DNA from: Helicobacter sp.
Lineage (GTDB): Bacteria > Campylobacterota > Campylobacteria > Campylobacterales > Helicobacteraceae
Reading direction: 5' to 3'
Length of the DNA: 64,000 nt
Assembly: GCF_014799995.1 (NCBI RefSeq)
Contig: NZ_JAAVGY010000006.1
Location: 1-64,000, forward strand
Shown here: positions 53,332-61,805 of the stretch, piece after piece
How the letters are laid out: the number at the start of each line of letters is the position of its first letter
Numbering within the stretch: position 1 is the first letter of the stretch
Translations under genes and position numbers: made by a program
The notes under the pieces: generated by a model
What the model was told of the DNA's origin: nothing
Databases searched by the model: none
The model's input: the letters and a program-made list of their open reading frames with translations, nothing else

Positions 53332-54064
53332 ACAGCTTTACTCATTACAGCTTAAAACAAAGCAAAATTTTGAAGAAAATTTGGCGCATTTAAAGAATCT
53401 CATCTTAAATTGCGAGAGTGATTCTATTATTTTAGCCCCTGAAGTTTGTTTGACAAACTTTTGTTATCAGAGAATGGACGAGGCGGCAGAGTTTGCCAAA
53501 GTCGCGACAGAATCGCTCTTACGCCTCTCAAGTGATAAGACGATTGTGCTGACAATGATTGAAAAATATCGTGATGGATTCTATAATAATTTAAAAGTCT
53601 TTCACAAGAGTGAGCTCTTGCACAAACAAAGCAAACATCGACTCTTTCCTCTAGGAAACGAACATTTACATTTTCAAAGTGGCGATATAGCCGAGATTGC
53701 TCCTTTTGAAATTGAGGGGATTTTGTGCGGTGCGATTAATTGCTTTGAGTTGCGCTTCATTGAACTTTGGCAACGCGTCAAAGGTTGTGATTTGATTTTT
53801 GTCCCAGCCCAATGGGGAAAAGAGCGCAAAGACAACTTTGAAACCCTCTCCAAAGCCCTAGCAATCACCACACAAAGCTTTGTTATCGCAAGCAGTGGGG
53901 CAAACGATACTTGCGCCAAAGGAAGTGCAATCATTTCACCTTTTGGTTATGCAACTAAAGACGACAATCAAGAGATTATTGGCTTGCGTGCAGATTTCAA
54001 CGAAATCACACAAACGCGTAAATTTATTGATATTGGATTGAGCAAGACAAGATGCAATCCCTAA
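53321..54064 (+). CDS. Carbon-nitrogen hydrolase (nitrilase superfamily)
   Basis: This 247-aa cytoplasmic hydrolase has the Glu-Lys-Cys triad of the superfamily: the Glu in ILAPEVCL (near residue 41), the Lys in LLHKQSKHRLFP and the Cys in GAINCFELRF (near residue 143). Members hydrolyse or condense amides and nitriles; the substrate here is unknown. It is embedded between nrdB (11-bp overlap) and pcm (13-bp overlap), implying coupled translation. ATG at 53321 is listed; an adjacent in-frame TTG at 53318 has better spacing from GGGAG and may be the true start. Confidence 0.85.
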   Translation: MISKQLYSLQLKTKQNFEENLAHLKNLILNCESDSIILAPEVCLTNFCYQRMDEAAEFAKVATESLLRLSSDKTIVLTMIEKYRDGFYNNLKVFHKSELLHKQSKHRLFPLGNEHLHFQSGDIAEIAPFEIEGILCGAINCFELRFIELWQRVKGCDLIFVPAQWGKERKDNFETLSKALAITTQSFVIASSGANDTCAKGSAIISPFGYATKDDNQEIIGLRADFNEITQTRKFIDIGLSKTRCNP

Positions 54065-54690
54065 AAACTGCCAATATGGTGCTTGAAATCTCCAAGCGAT
54101 TCCGCCTTAGCCCAGCGGTTGAAAAAGCCTTTTTAAGCGTCAATCGCGAAGTATTTGTCCCTAGTGGCTTCGCTCACCTTGCCTACACACTAGACGCGCT
54201 TCCTATGGGAGCAAGCCAGTGGATAAGCTCGCCTTTAACCGTGGCAAAGATGACAGAATACCTACAATGTGAGGGGGCAGATTCCGTGCTAGAAATTGGC
54301 TGCGGTAGCGGGTATCAAGCGGCGATTCTTAGTAAGCTGATTCGCCGTGTTTTCAGCATTGAAAGGATTGAAAAGCTGCTAGCAGAAGCAAGGGCGCGCA
54401 TTAAATTGTGCGATATTGCCAACATCAATACCAAATTAGACGATGGACAAAAGGGCTGGAGTGCTTACGCGCCTTATGATAGGATTCTGCTTTCTGCCTC
54501 TATCAAGGAAATTCCGCAAAGCCTTGTTACACAACTTAGTGAGGGTGGAATCCTCGTTGCGCCCATAGAAGTAGGCAACGCCCAAGTTATCACGCGTTTT
54601 ATGAAACACAATGGAATCCTAAGTGAAAAACAGGAATTAGAACATTGTGTCTTTGTTCCTGTTTTAAATGGACTAGACAAGGAATCTTAA
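54052..54690 (+). CDS. pcm: Protein-L-isoaspartate O-methyltransferase
   Basis: Pcm methylates abnormal L-isoaspartyl residues so that damaged proteins can be repaired. The 212-aa product has the family N-terminus (RLSPAVEKAFLSVNREVFVP), PMGASQWISSPLTVAKMTE, the AdoMet loop VLEIGCGSGYQAAIL, IERIEKLLAEAR, and GGILVAPIE near the C-terminus. It is the last gene of nrdB-nitrilase-pcm. Repeat elements follow the stop codon. Confidence 0.94.
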   Translation: MQSLKTANMVLEISKRFRLSPAVEKAFLSVNREVFVPSGFAHLAYTLDALPMGASQWISSPLTVAKMTEYLQCEGADSVLEIGCGSGYQAAILSKLIRRVFSIERIEKLLAEARARIKLCDIANINTKLDDGQKGWSAYAPYDRILLSASIKEIPQSLVTQLSEGGILVAPIEVGNAQVITRFMKHNGILSEKQELEHCVFVPVLNGLDKES

Positions 54691-54721
54691 TTTTCTTTAC
54701 TTGCATATTTATTCTACCTGT

Positions 54722-54952
54722 ATCCTTGCGAGAAAGCCTTTAGGTTTTCGTGGCAATCCATATCCAAAATCTCGCCAAAATCTTTGAGATTTCATTGCAA
54801 TCATTAATTTAGCCCAACATTATAGATTGCAACGACTTCTTACGAAGTCTCGCAATGACAAAAGGCAGAATCTACTTATAGATTTGCAAGTGTGAGCAAA
54901 TGCTTACATAATGTGCGCCACGCAAGTTTAAAAACTTGCTTGCAATGACGCA
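54722..54952. repeat. Three hairpin elements between convergent genes
   Basis: Copies lie at about 54722-54762 (CCTTGCGAGAAAGCC to GTGGCAATCC), 54818-54859 (perfect GACTTC/GAAGTC stem at 54834-54849) and about 54912-54950 (perfect GCAAGTTT/AAACTTGC stem at 54922-54939). GAGATTTCATTGCAATCATT before the second copy is a degenerate form of the flank seen at 13 and 19514. I see no gene in 54691-54957. Confidence 0.78.
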
Positions 54953-54957
54953 TTCTC

Positions 54958-55899
54958 TCAATCCAAAAGCCCAAACACAGAGGCAATCACCGCTCCCTCA
55001 CGCAAGCCCTCATCTACAACCAAACATTCTTGGAATCCCAAAGCCTCCATAAAACAAGTAAATAGTGCGATTCCAAAAGGCACAACATCGGCTTTATACA
55101 TTCCAACAAGACCCATTTGCGATTCCTTTGAGAGTGCCAAAAACTTTGTTAGCTCTACCAAAAAATCCTCCCTTGTTAATTCCATACCAAAAATCGCACT
55201 TGCATTATATTCTTGCAATCCCAATTTAAACGCACATACCATTGTGGGAGTGCCACTATTTGCCATCATAAAGTGTGGATTCTTGCCCTTTTTGGCGCAT
55301 TCTTGCACAAAGGCGACAATGGGTTGCAAAAATTCCTCCTTGTGCGTCAATAAATTTTCTACACTTTGGTAACGTTCCTTAGCACTCACGATTCCGATTT
55401 CAAAGCTCCTTGCCAAATCCCCCTCCCCTCCACAGAGGATAAACTCGCTACTTGCCCCTCCCATATCTACAAGCAAAAAACAATCTTGCTTGTATTTTGG
55501 ATTCGTTTTAGCAATTTTTTGCACCGCAATCTTTGGAGCAAGGGCTGTAATCTGCGCTTCTTGCTCTCCTGAAATGACTTGGAATGGAATCTGTGTAGAA
55601 TCCCAAATCGCCTGTAAAATCGCTTCACGATTGCGTGCCTTACGCATTGCCTGTGTTGTCAATGCCACCACTTTATCTTGCAGAGTAATCTTTAATGCAG
55701 CTTTTAATGCAAGCAATCCTTGAATGATTCTGTCTTTTGCAGCTTCACAAATCTCTCCACTGCTCTCTAGCCCCTCTGCTGTGCGCACAGTCGTATCATA
55801 TTCACCCAAAACTATAAAATCCTTTTGAGATTCCCCTGTGATTTGCATTCTGATTCCGCGTAAAGAATTGCTACCCAAATCAATGCCTATGATTTCCAT
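54958..55899 (-). CDS. Ppx/GppA phosphatase family protein
   Basis: This 313-aa ASKHA-fold protein resembles exopolyphosphatase and guanosine-pentaphosphate phosphatase. It has the N-terminal GIDLGSNSLRGI, TTQAMRKARNREAIL, FQVISGEQEAQI, LLVDMGGASSEFIL (phosphate loop) and PFGIALFTCFMEAL. It lacks the C-terminal HD-type domain of long Ppx/GppA (about 500 aa), so it is the short form. It overlaps the histidine kinase end by 13 bp. Whether it acts on polyphosphate or (p)ppGpp cannot be told. Confidence 0.88.
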   Translation of the reverse strand: MEIIGIDLGSNSLRGIRMQITGESQKDFIVLGEYDTTVRTAEGLESSGEICEAAKDRIIQGLLALKAALKITLQDKVVALTTQAMRKARNREAILQAIWDSTQIPFQVISGEQEAQITALAPKIAVQKIAKTNPKYKQDCFLLVDMGGASSEFILCGGEGDLARSFEIGIVSAKERYQSVENLLTHKEEFLQPIVAFVQECAKKGKNPHFMMANSGTPTMVCAFKLGLQEYNASAIFGMELTREDFLVELTKFLALSKESQMGLVGMYKADVVPFGIALFTCFMEALGFQECLVVDEGLREGAVIASVFGLLD

Positions 55900-57224
55900 A
55901 ATTTCACCCCTTTTGGAAAGATAATTTTAAAGCAATGTATCCCCTCTTGCGGTTTTTCTTGAGATTCTAAAGCATAATGATAACCAAAACCCAAATGGTG
56001 TAACTCCAAAATTCCCTTTAAAATCCCAAGCCCAAGCCCATAACCTTGAATCAAAGTGTGTGTGTCTTCACGCGAAAAAGGTTCAAAATAATAAAAAATA
56101 GATTGTTTGAGCGGCGCACCAAAGTTGCAAACATTAAGGACAAAAAATTCACTTTTCTCCTGTGGCAATCCCCAAGTTACCATATTTTCAAACCCTTTTT
56201 CTAGCCTTGCTTGAACGACAATCTTGCCCCTGCTCTTATATTTTTTCGCATTTTCAATGAGATTCTTTAAAGCAATGGATAAAAACTGCAAATCCCCATA
56301 GATTTTGAAACTTTCTTGAATCTGAATTTCTAATTCCTCTTCTTCTAAGAATAAATGCTCTAAAGCGTCCAAAATCAATGTCTCTACATCAAACTCACTC
56401 CACACAAGCAAATCCCCGCCCTCTTGAATTTTCTCAAATGTCAAAATCTGACTTGTAAGATTATTAAGATTGCTAACACACCGCGCCACAATAGCCTTTT
56501 GCGGATTGTCTGGCATCATTTCTAATGCAAGCTTTGCCTTAGAAATCGGAGTTTTGAGCTCGTGTCCAATATTTCTTAACACAAATTCCCGCGTCATCAT
56601 TAGTTTAGAAATTTTTGCACTCATTGTATTGAAACTTGAAGCTAATTGTGCTTGTTGCGGCTCTTTTGGTACAGGAATCTTGATTTTATAATTTCCTTTG
56701 GTAAATTCTTGTAAGGCATTTTGCAAAACCTTTAATGGCTGCAAAAGGGCTAAGACGATTGAAAAAATCAAAAGAAGCACCAAAAAATTCAAAAAAAACC
56801 ATACATTTAGCCCATTATCCTCAAACAATTCCTCCTCATAATCTTTGAGTGCCACAAAATCCATACCTAAATATTCCAAACAAAACCCATAATTGCTTTG
56901 GATTCTAAAGATTTTCACTTTTGTGAAAGATTCTTTGTTTTCTAAGAGTATCTTGGCGTCCTCTGGCATTTGCTGCACCATTTGATAATGATTACTTTCT
57001 ATGATTTGGCGCAAACGCACTGTGTTTCCGCTAATAAATTCTAATAGAGATTGCTGCGCCAAAAAGATTGTTTTAAAAAGGACTGCTTCTTCGTTTTTTC
57101 GTAGATTATTGACATTAGTAAAATAAATAATCACTCCGCTAATGCAAAGAGAAACCACAAACAAAAGATAAATTTGCACAGATAGAGGGGGAATGAATTT
57201 TGGAAATGAGAGATTCTTAATCAC
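55887..57224 (-). CDS. Sensor histidine kinase of an OmpR-type two-component system
   Basis: This 445-aa inner-membrane kinase has one membrane helix near residues 13-37, a periplasmic domain of about 100 residues, a second helix and then a HAMP region. The H box is NIGHELKTPISKAKL. The ATPase domain has the N box NLIENAKKYK and the G box GYGLGLGILKG. The start is uncertain. GTG at 57224 overlaps the regulator stop and gives a normal N-terminus; ATG codons up to 57281 would lie inside the regulator gene. It resembles the short acid/envelope sensors of Helicobacter and Campylobacter (ArsS-like), but I cannot assign the signal. Confidence 0.88.
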   Translation of the reverse strand: MIKNLSFPKFIPPLSVQIYLLFVVSLCISGVIIYFTNVNNLRKNEEAVLFKTIFLAQQSLLEFISGNTVRLRQIIESNHYQMVQQMPEDAKILLENKESFTKVKIFRIQSNYGFCLEYLGMDFVALKDYEEELFEDNGLNVWFFLNFLVLLLIFSIVLALLQPLKVLQNALQEFTKGNYKIKIPVPKEPQQAQLASSFNTMSAKISKLMMTREFVLRNIGHELKTPISKAKLALEMMPDNPQKAIVARCVSNLNNLTSQILTFEKIQEGGDLLVWSEFDVETLILDALEHLFLEEEELEIQIQESFKIYGDLQFLSIALKNLIENAKKYKSRGKIVVQARLEKGFENMVTWGLPQEKSEFFVLNVCNFGAPLKQSIFYYFEPFSREDTHTLIQGYGLGLGILKGILELHHLGFGYHYALESQEKPQEGIHCFKIIFPKGVKLWKS

Positions 57225-57885
57225 AGAATTTATAACCAATTCCCCAAATAGATTGAATATATTTGGGCTTTTTGGCATCATCGCCTAATTTAACGCGCAA
57301 ATTTCTAATATGCGTATCAATGCTTCGCAAAGAGGAATCAGAAGCGATAGAAGAGATTGCTTGTGCTAGAGATTCTCGCGAATAAGGCTTGCCTCTATGG
57401 GCAACTAATAGGCTTAAAATTTCAAACTCCGCTGGCGTAAGCTCTATATTATAGCCTGCGACACTGACTTTATGCTTATTGACATCTATCTCTAAATCTC
57501 CATATTTTACGCTCTGATTTTTTGAGTAACGTTTGAGCAAAGCATTAATGCGCGCCACGAGTTCAATGGGTTCATAAGATTTTGCTAGATAGTCATCAGC
57601 TCCTCTCTCAAATCCCAAAATTTTGCTACTAATATCCGCACGCGCAGAGGACATAATAATGGGTATATCGCTAATCTGACGCACCCTCTGGCACAATTCC
57701 AATCCGTCCATTTCTGGTAGCATAATGTCCAAGACTGCTAAATGGAATCCGCCTTTGCTTTTTAGCCAATCTAGCGCGGTTGTTGGGCTTGTCGTCGCCA
57801 TTACCTCCATACCACTTTGACGCAGATATTCCACTAGTAATTTTTGCATTTCCAAATCATCTTCTACAATCAAAATCTTATACAT
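57217..57885 (-). CDS. OmpR-family response regulator
   Basis: This 222-aa regulator has a receiver domain (IVEDDLEMQKLL acidic pocket, phosphorylated Asp53 in VLDIMLPEMDG, switch residues in IMSSARAD, Lys102). A winged-helix DNA-binding domain follows (about 128-222: ELTPAEFEILSLL, SIDTHIRNLRVKLG, IQSIWGIGYKF). The usual Lys-Pro after the receiver beta-5 strand is Lys-Ser here (YLAKSYEP). GGAG lies 6 nt before ATG. It lies 3 bp after the small periplasmic protein gene and overlaps the kinase gene, forming one operon. Confidence 0.93.
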   Translation of the reverse strand: MYKILIVEDDLEMQKLLVEYLRQSGMEVMATTSPTTALDWLKSKGGFHLAVLDIMLPEMDGLELCQRVRQISDIPIIMSSARADISSKILGFERGADDYLAKSYEPIELVARINALLKRYSKNQSVKYGDLEIDVNKHKVSVAGYNIELTPAEFEILSLLVAHRGKPYSRESLAQAISSIASDSSLRSIDTHIRNLRVKLGDDAKKPKYIQSIWGIGYKFCD

Positions 57886-57888
57886 TGG

Positions 57889-58236
57889 CTACTCCAAGCT
57901 TTCTAAAAGTTTCTCCATATTCTCCGCGTCTAAAATTTCTGCTACTGCGCAATAAAATGCAATTCTTGCCTTGATATACTCCTCGCTCACTTCTTGAAAT
58001 GCTTGCTTGTATTGCTCTAAATCTACTTTTGTGCCATTTTTCAAATCTAGCAATAAACGATTCCGAATGCGATAGCCATTTTGTTGGTAGGCTCGCTTTT
58101 CCGCATAAAATTCTGCCATTGCACTCTTAAGCATTTCTTGTCTTTGGGGAGTTAAGCTTAGATTTTTTAATGTGTTTTCAATCTCATTACTCCACAACTG
58201 CACGCACAAGACTAGAAAAACAATCAAAACTCGCAT
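57889..58236 (-). CDS. Small periplasmic helical protein, CpxP/Spy-like
   Basis: This 115-aa protein has a signal peptide (MRVLIVFLVLCVQLWS). The mature part is an all-helical, charged protein of about 97 residues. LSLTPQRQEMLKSAMAEFYAEK recalls the LTxxQ motif of CpxP/Spy/CnrX proteins, which sense or buffer misfolded protein or metal beside two-component systems. Its position directly before a regulator-kinase pair supports a modulatory role. The similarity is weak and functional assignment is inference. ATG at 58236 has AGGA upstream. Confidence 0.65.
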   Translation of the reverse strand: MRVLIVFLVLCVQLWSNEIENTLKNLSLTPQRQEMLKSAMAEFYAEKRAYQQNGYRIRNRLLLDLKNGTKVDLEQYKQAFQEVSEEYIKARIAFYCAVAEILDAENMEKLLESLE

Positions 58237-58265
58237 TAAAATCCTAAAAATTAAAATACACAATC

Positions 58266-58296
58266 ATAAAAAGCAGGGGAATCATAAAGAGATTCC
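58266..58296 (-). terminator. Terminator after the Na/Pi cotransporter gene
   Basis: Leftward GGAATC-TCTTTAT-GATTCC (58296-58278) is followed by CCTGCTTTTTA. It separates the cotransporter transcript from the two-component operon. Confidence 0.65.
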
Positions 58297-58314
58297 GCGC
58301 TTAAAAGCTAGAGA

Positions 58315-60099
58315 CTACTTCTCCTCTGTTTCTTGTACAACCTCTAACCATTCTTCTTTTGTGAAGATTACTTCCACTGCCTCCATTAAGTTCATCGCAA
58401 TATCTGCAATAAAGGAGCTATCATTAAGGATTGAAGTCGCATTGGCTGCACTGATTTTTTCTTCTGCAATCAATCGCTCTACATCACGCATAATATTTTT
58501 ATCAAACTCTTTTGGCAAATCTTTCGTCGCCCTAATTTGTTTGAGAATCACCACTGCACTTTCATCTTTCATTAGTTTCAACTCTTCAATCCCGCGCAAC
58601 AATTCTCCTAAATCCTTGCGCATTGAATTATACTGCTCGGCAAGATAACGATTTGATGAGATAGAATAGACTTTCATATTCGCTTGGATTAATTTTAAGT
58701 TCTTTGTCGCTTCTGTGATATTGCGTGCCGCAATTTTAAAGGAATAAATGCGTTGGTGTTTATTCTCATCTTCCACATATCTTTGCGCTTTGGTAGAAAA
58801 CTCCATAATCGCGTCAAATAGCACTTTAATCTTTCTCTTATAAAGATAATCCAAATCCACATCACCGCTAAACCATTTTTTGGTTTTAATGATTGTCTCA
58901 AAGCTTTCTTTTCCGCGAATATCACTGCGGTTAAAGCCAATCGTATGTGCAATAAGCGCATAAGCATTGTTGTATAAATGCACGGATTCCTTTTGCAAGG
59001 CTTCAATGGCAGTATCAGAGTATTCTATAATGTTGCTATCTAAATACAAAGGAGCGTCCATTTCCCTATCACGAGGGGCTTTAATGGTTTTATCTAAGAA
59101 AAATACGATTTGCTTGATAAAAAGAGAGATAAGAATCACGCCTACGAGGTTAAACATCGTATGAAAAAGAGCAGTTTTGAGTGCTATATTATCATGTGCA
59201 AGTCCTAAAAAATCTGCCGCAATATTCACTAAATGCACAAAATATGGGAAAAAGATAATGACGATAATTGCGATACTGAAGTTAAAAATACAATTTGCGA
59301 TTGCGAGTTTTTTCCCTTCAATGTTTGCACTAAGACTTGCAACTACTGCGGTTACGACTCCTCCGACACTCGTTCCAAGTGTAGCGGCTAGCGCGTTTTC
59401 AAAGCCAATCTGCCCGCTGACTAATGCAGAGATGATAATCGCTAGTGTTGCGTGGCTACTCTGCACAATTCCCGTCATCACAGCACCAAGCCCTACAAAA
59501 ATAATCACGCCTTTAAATCCGTCAAAGTTAAAACGTGAAAGGTCCATAATTTCTTTATAAGATTCAAAACCACTTTTAATATAATCCACACCCAAGAAAA
59601 AGAATCCAAGCCCTACGAAAATTAATCCAATCCCTTTAAACACATTGTCTTTTTGGAAATTCAACACCGTTCCACATACAATTAGCGGAATCGCCAAAAT
59701 AGAAATATTGATACTTGTTAATCCAACGATGAGCCAAGAACCTGCGCTATTGCCTAAATTTGCCCCAAAGATAATCCCAATCCCTTGAGCAAGCGTAATC
59801 AAACTAGCAGAAAGGAAAGAAATAGAAATCACAGAAACAAGGGTTGAAGATTGCATTAACATTGTTGTAACCACACCAAATACAATACTTTTAAAACGCG
59901 TATCGGTGGATTTTGTCAAAATCTTCTCCAAAAGCCCCCCACTAAAGGATTTGAATCCAGAGCTTAGATTCATCATACCAATTAACAAAATAGCGACCCC
60001 CGCTAAGATTTGTGCTATTTCTGGAAACACAACCAAAAAATACAGCATTAAAACGATGACAACAATCAAAGAATAACGTTTAATGTTTTGCAATCTCAT
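58315..60099 (-). CDS. Na/Pi cotransporter family protein with PhoU-like domain
   Basis: This 594-aa inner-membrane protein has about eight helices in the first 330 residues with two inverted-repeat Na/Pi-II motifs (GVVTTMLMQSSTLVSVISISF and GLGAVMTGIVQSSHATLAIII, each with the QSS signature). A cytoplasmic C-terminal half with PhoU-like helical bundles (about 360-585) follows. It probably imports phosphate with sodium. AGGA precedes ATG. It is transcribed alone, ahead of a terminator. Confidence 0.9.
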   Translation of the reverse strand: MRLQNIKRYSLIVVIVLMLYFLVVFPEIAQILAGVAILLIGMMNLSSGFKSFSGGLLEKILTKSTDTRFKSIVFGVVTTMLMQSSTLVSVISISFLSASLITLAQGIGIIFGANLGNSAGSWLIVGLTSINISILAIPLIVCGTVLNFQKDNVFKGIGLIFVGLGFFFLGVDYIKSGFESYKEIMDLSRFNFDGFKGVIIFVGLGAVMTGIVQSSHATLAIIISALVSGQIGFENALAATLGTSVGGVVTAVVASLSANIEGKKLAIANCIFNFSIAIIVIIFFPYFVHLVNIAADFLGLAHDNIALKTALFHTMFNLVGVILISLFIKQIVFFLDKTIKAPRDREMDAPLYLDSNIIEYSDTAIEALQKESVHLYNNAYALIAHTIGFNRSDIRGKESFETIIKTKKWFSGDVDLDYLYKRKIKVLFDAIMEFSTKAQRYVEDENKHQRIYSFKIAARNITEATKNLKLIQANMKVYSISSNRYLAEQYNSMRKDLGELLRGIEELKLMKDESAVVILKQIRATKDLPKEFDKNIMRDVERLIAEEKISAANATSILNDSSFIADIAMNLMEAVEVIFTKEEWLEVVQETEEK

Positions 60100-60238
60100 T
60101 CCTTTTACATAAAATTAAGCGGCTAAGTATAGCAAAAGTTTGGCTATTTTCAATTTATCCCTTAAAGATTTCAATCACAAAACTTCATATTTTCCTTAAA
60201 AAATAAAATAATTTTTAACCTTTTAGGATTATATTAAC

Positions 60239-60244
60239 TATAAT
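60239..60244 (+). promoter_or_regulatory. -10 box for ndh
   Basis: Perfect TATAAT 40 bp before the ndh start codon. Prediction only. Confidence 0.5.
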
Positions 60245-60284
60245 GTTTTAAGATAAGCTTTTGAAGTCAAAAAAGGAGTGCAAA

Positions 60285-61499
60285 ATGGAGCAGGAAGCCA
60301 AAAGGATTCTTATTATTGGGGGTGGTTATGGCGGCTTAAAAGTTGCTTTGGGCTTGCAGAGAAAATATCAAGGGAATGCAAAAATCACTTTGATCAGCAA
60401 ACACGACTACCATTATCAAACGACTTTGTTACATAAAGTAGCAATTGGAACATTAAGTGCTAGAAAAGCACGCATTTATTATCGCAAGATTCTCAATCCG
60501 CAAAAAGTGCAATTCATCAAAGACAAAATTACGAATCTCTGCCCGCAAGAGAATAAAGTCATAGGCAATGGGGGCGAGTATTTTTATGATTATTTGGTTA
60601 TTGGGCTTGGCTTCAAACCCGATAATTTTGGAATCCTTGGAGTTGATAAATACACCTATAAGCTTTCCTCTCTCAATGCCGCACTAAAACTAACAAAAAA
60701 TATTGAGGATAAATTCAAAGAATTTGTGCATACCAAAAACCCAAAAGATTTGCAAGTGATTGTGTGCGGCACAGGCTTTACAGGGATTGAGTTTGCTGCG
60801 GAGCTTGCGACACAATTAGAAGAGCTTTGTTTGATTTGTGGAATTGATAGAGAAATTCCAAAAGTTACCTGTATCGGACGCTCTAAACATATTCTACCGG
60901 TTTTTAACGAAAGTCTCGTCCAAACCGCAGAATCCAAGCTCAAAGCTCTTGGCGTAGAGATTCTATCAGGTGCGACAATCAAAGAAATCCAAGAGGGAAA
61001 AGTTCTAGTAGAAAAAGAGGGGCAAATACAAGAAGTGTATGGTAATACAATCATTTGGAGTGCGGGTGTCAAAGGAAGTGATATTGTAGAAAAATCCGAG
61101 ATTCCAAACAAAAAGGGACGCATTCAAGTCAATTCTCAACTGCAATGCAAAGAGTTTCCAAATATTTATGTGGTAGGGGATTGCGCTATGGTCGTGAGCA
61201 AAGACGCAATTCACGCGCCTACTGCGCAGCTCTCCGCACAAATGGGAGACTATCTTGCGGAACTCCTATGCGCAAAGCTAGAAAATCAAACCTTTGAAAA
61301 CCAATTTTATTTCAATCATCGGGGCACGGTTTGCTCTATTGGACATACTGATGGCGTGGGCATTGTGTATCACAAGAATGTCAAGGGAGAAATGGCAGCC
61401 TTTATGAAAAATACGATTGAAAACAAATGGCTTTATAGCATTGGAGGAATGGATATGGTGCTTAAAAAAGGGCAATTCCGCTACCGCACAAGCAACTAA
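60285..61499 (+). CDS. ndh: Type II NADH dehydrogenase-like FAD oxidoreductase
   Basis: This 404-aa peripheral membrane flavoprotein probably oxidises NAD(P)H and reduces quinone without pumping protons. The N-terminal FAD motif is RILIIGGGYGGLKVALG. YDYLVIGLGFKPDNFGI and the second, NADH-binding motif VIVCGTGFTGIEFAAELA (near residue 160) follow, then TIIWSAGVKGSDIV and IYVVGDCAMV (FAD). AAAAGGAG lies 6 nt before ATG at 60285. It is a single gene; whether it acts on NADH, NADPH or another partner is not decided by the sequence. Confidence 0.85.
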   Translation: MEQEAKRILIIGGGYGGLKVALGLQRKYQGNAKITLISKHDYHYQTTLLHKVAIGTLSARKARIYYRKILNPQKVQFIKDKITNLCPQENKVIGNGGEYFYDYLVIGLGFKPDNFGILGVDKYTYKLSSLNAALKLTKNIEDKFKEFVHTKNPKDLQVIVCGTGFTGIEFAAELATQLEELCLICGIDREIPKVTCIGRSKHILPVFNESLVQTAESKLKALGVEILSGATIKEIQEGKVLVEKEGQIQEVYGNTIIWSAGVKGSDIVEKSEIPNKKGRIQVNSQLQCKEFPNIYVVGDCAMVVSKDAIHAPTAQLSAQMGDYLAELLCAKLENQTFENQFYFNHRGTVCSIGHTDGVGIVYHKNVKGEMAAFMKNTIENKWLYSIGGMDMVLKKGQFRYRTSN

Positions 61500-61567
61500 C
61501 CAATGCAATTAAGGGAATTTGGGAGATTGTAAGTAAGCTTTCATCGTATCATTGCAAGATTCTGCTA

Positions 61568-61796
61568 CCGCGTCATTGCGAACATTTTGTAAAATGCGTT
61601 TTATTGCGTCATTGCGAACCGATTTATCGGCGTGGCAATCCATAATTTTGAACCTTAAAAAATAAAACAATGGAATCTTTAAAGTTAAAGGCGAGATTCT
61701 GCATTATGGATTGCTTCGTCGTTACACTCCTCGCAATGATAAAAAGAAAAATGCCCTTGCGAACATTTTGCAAAAATGCGTGGCAATCTATAATTT
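61568..61796. repeat. Four hairpin elements between convergent genes
   Basis: Copies lie at about 61571-61590 (truncated, CATTTT/AAAATG core), 61608-61645 (CCGAT/ATCGG core at 61619-61630), 61703-61740 and 61756-61795. AAATAAAACAATGGAATC with AAAGTTAAAGGCGAG between the second and third matches text in the 36.9-kb cluster. I see no gene in 61500-61805. Confidence 0.8.
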
Positions 61797-61805
61797 TGCT
61801 CACAA

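Noticed and set aside
57225..57281. Upstream ATG start of the histidine kinase
   Set aside because: The extra residues would be encoded entirely within the conserved end of the regulator gene. The GTG at its stop gives a normal kinase N-terminus. It is not excluded, since an AGG lies before the upstream ATG pair.
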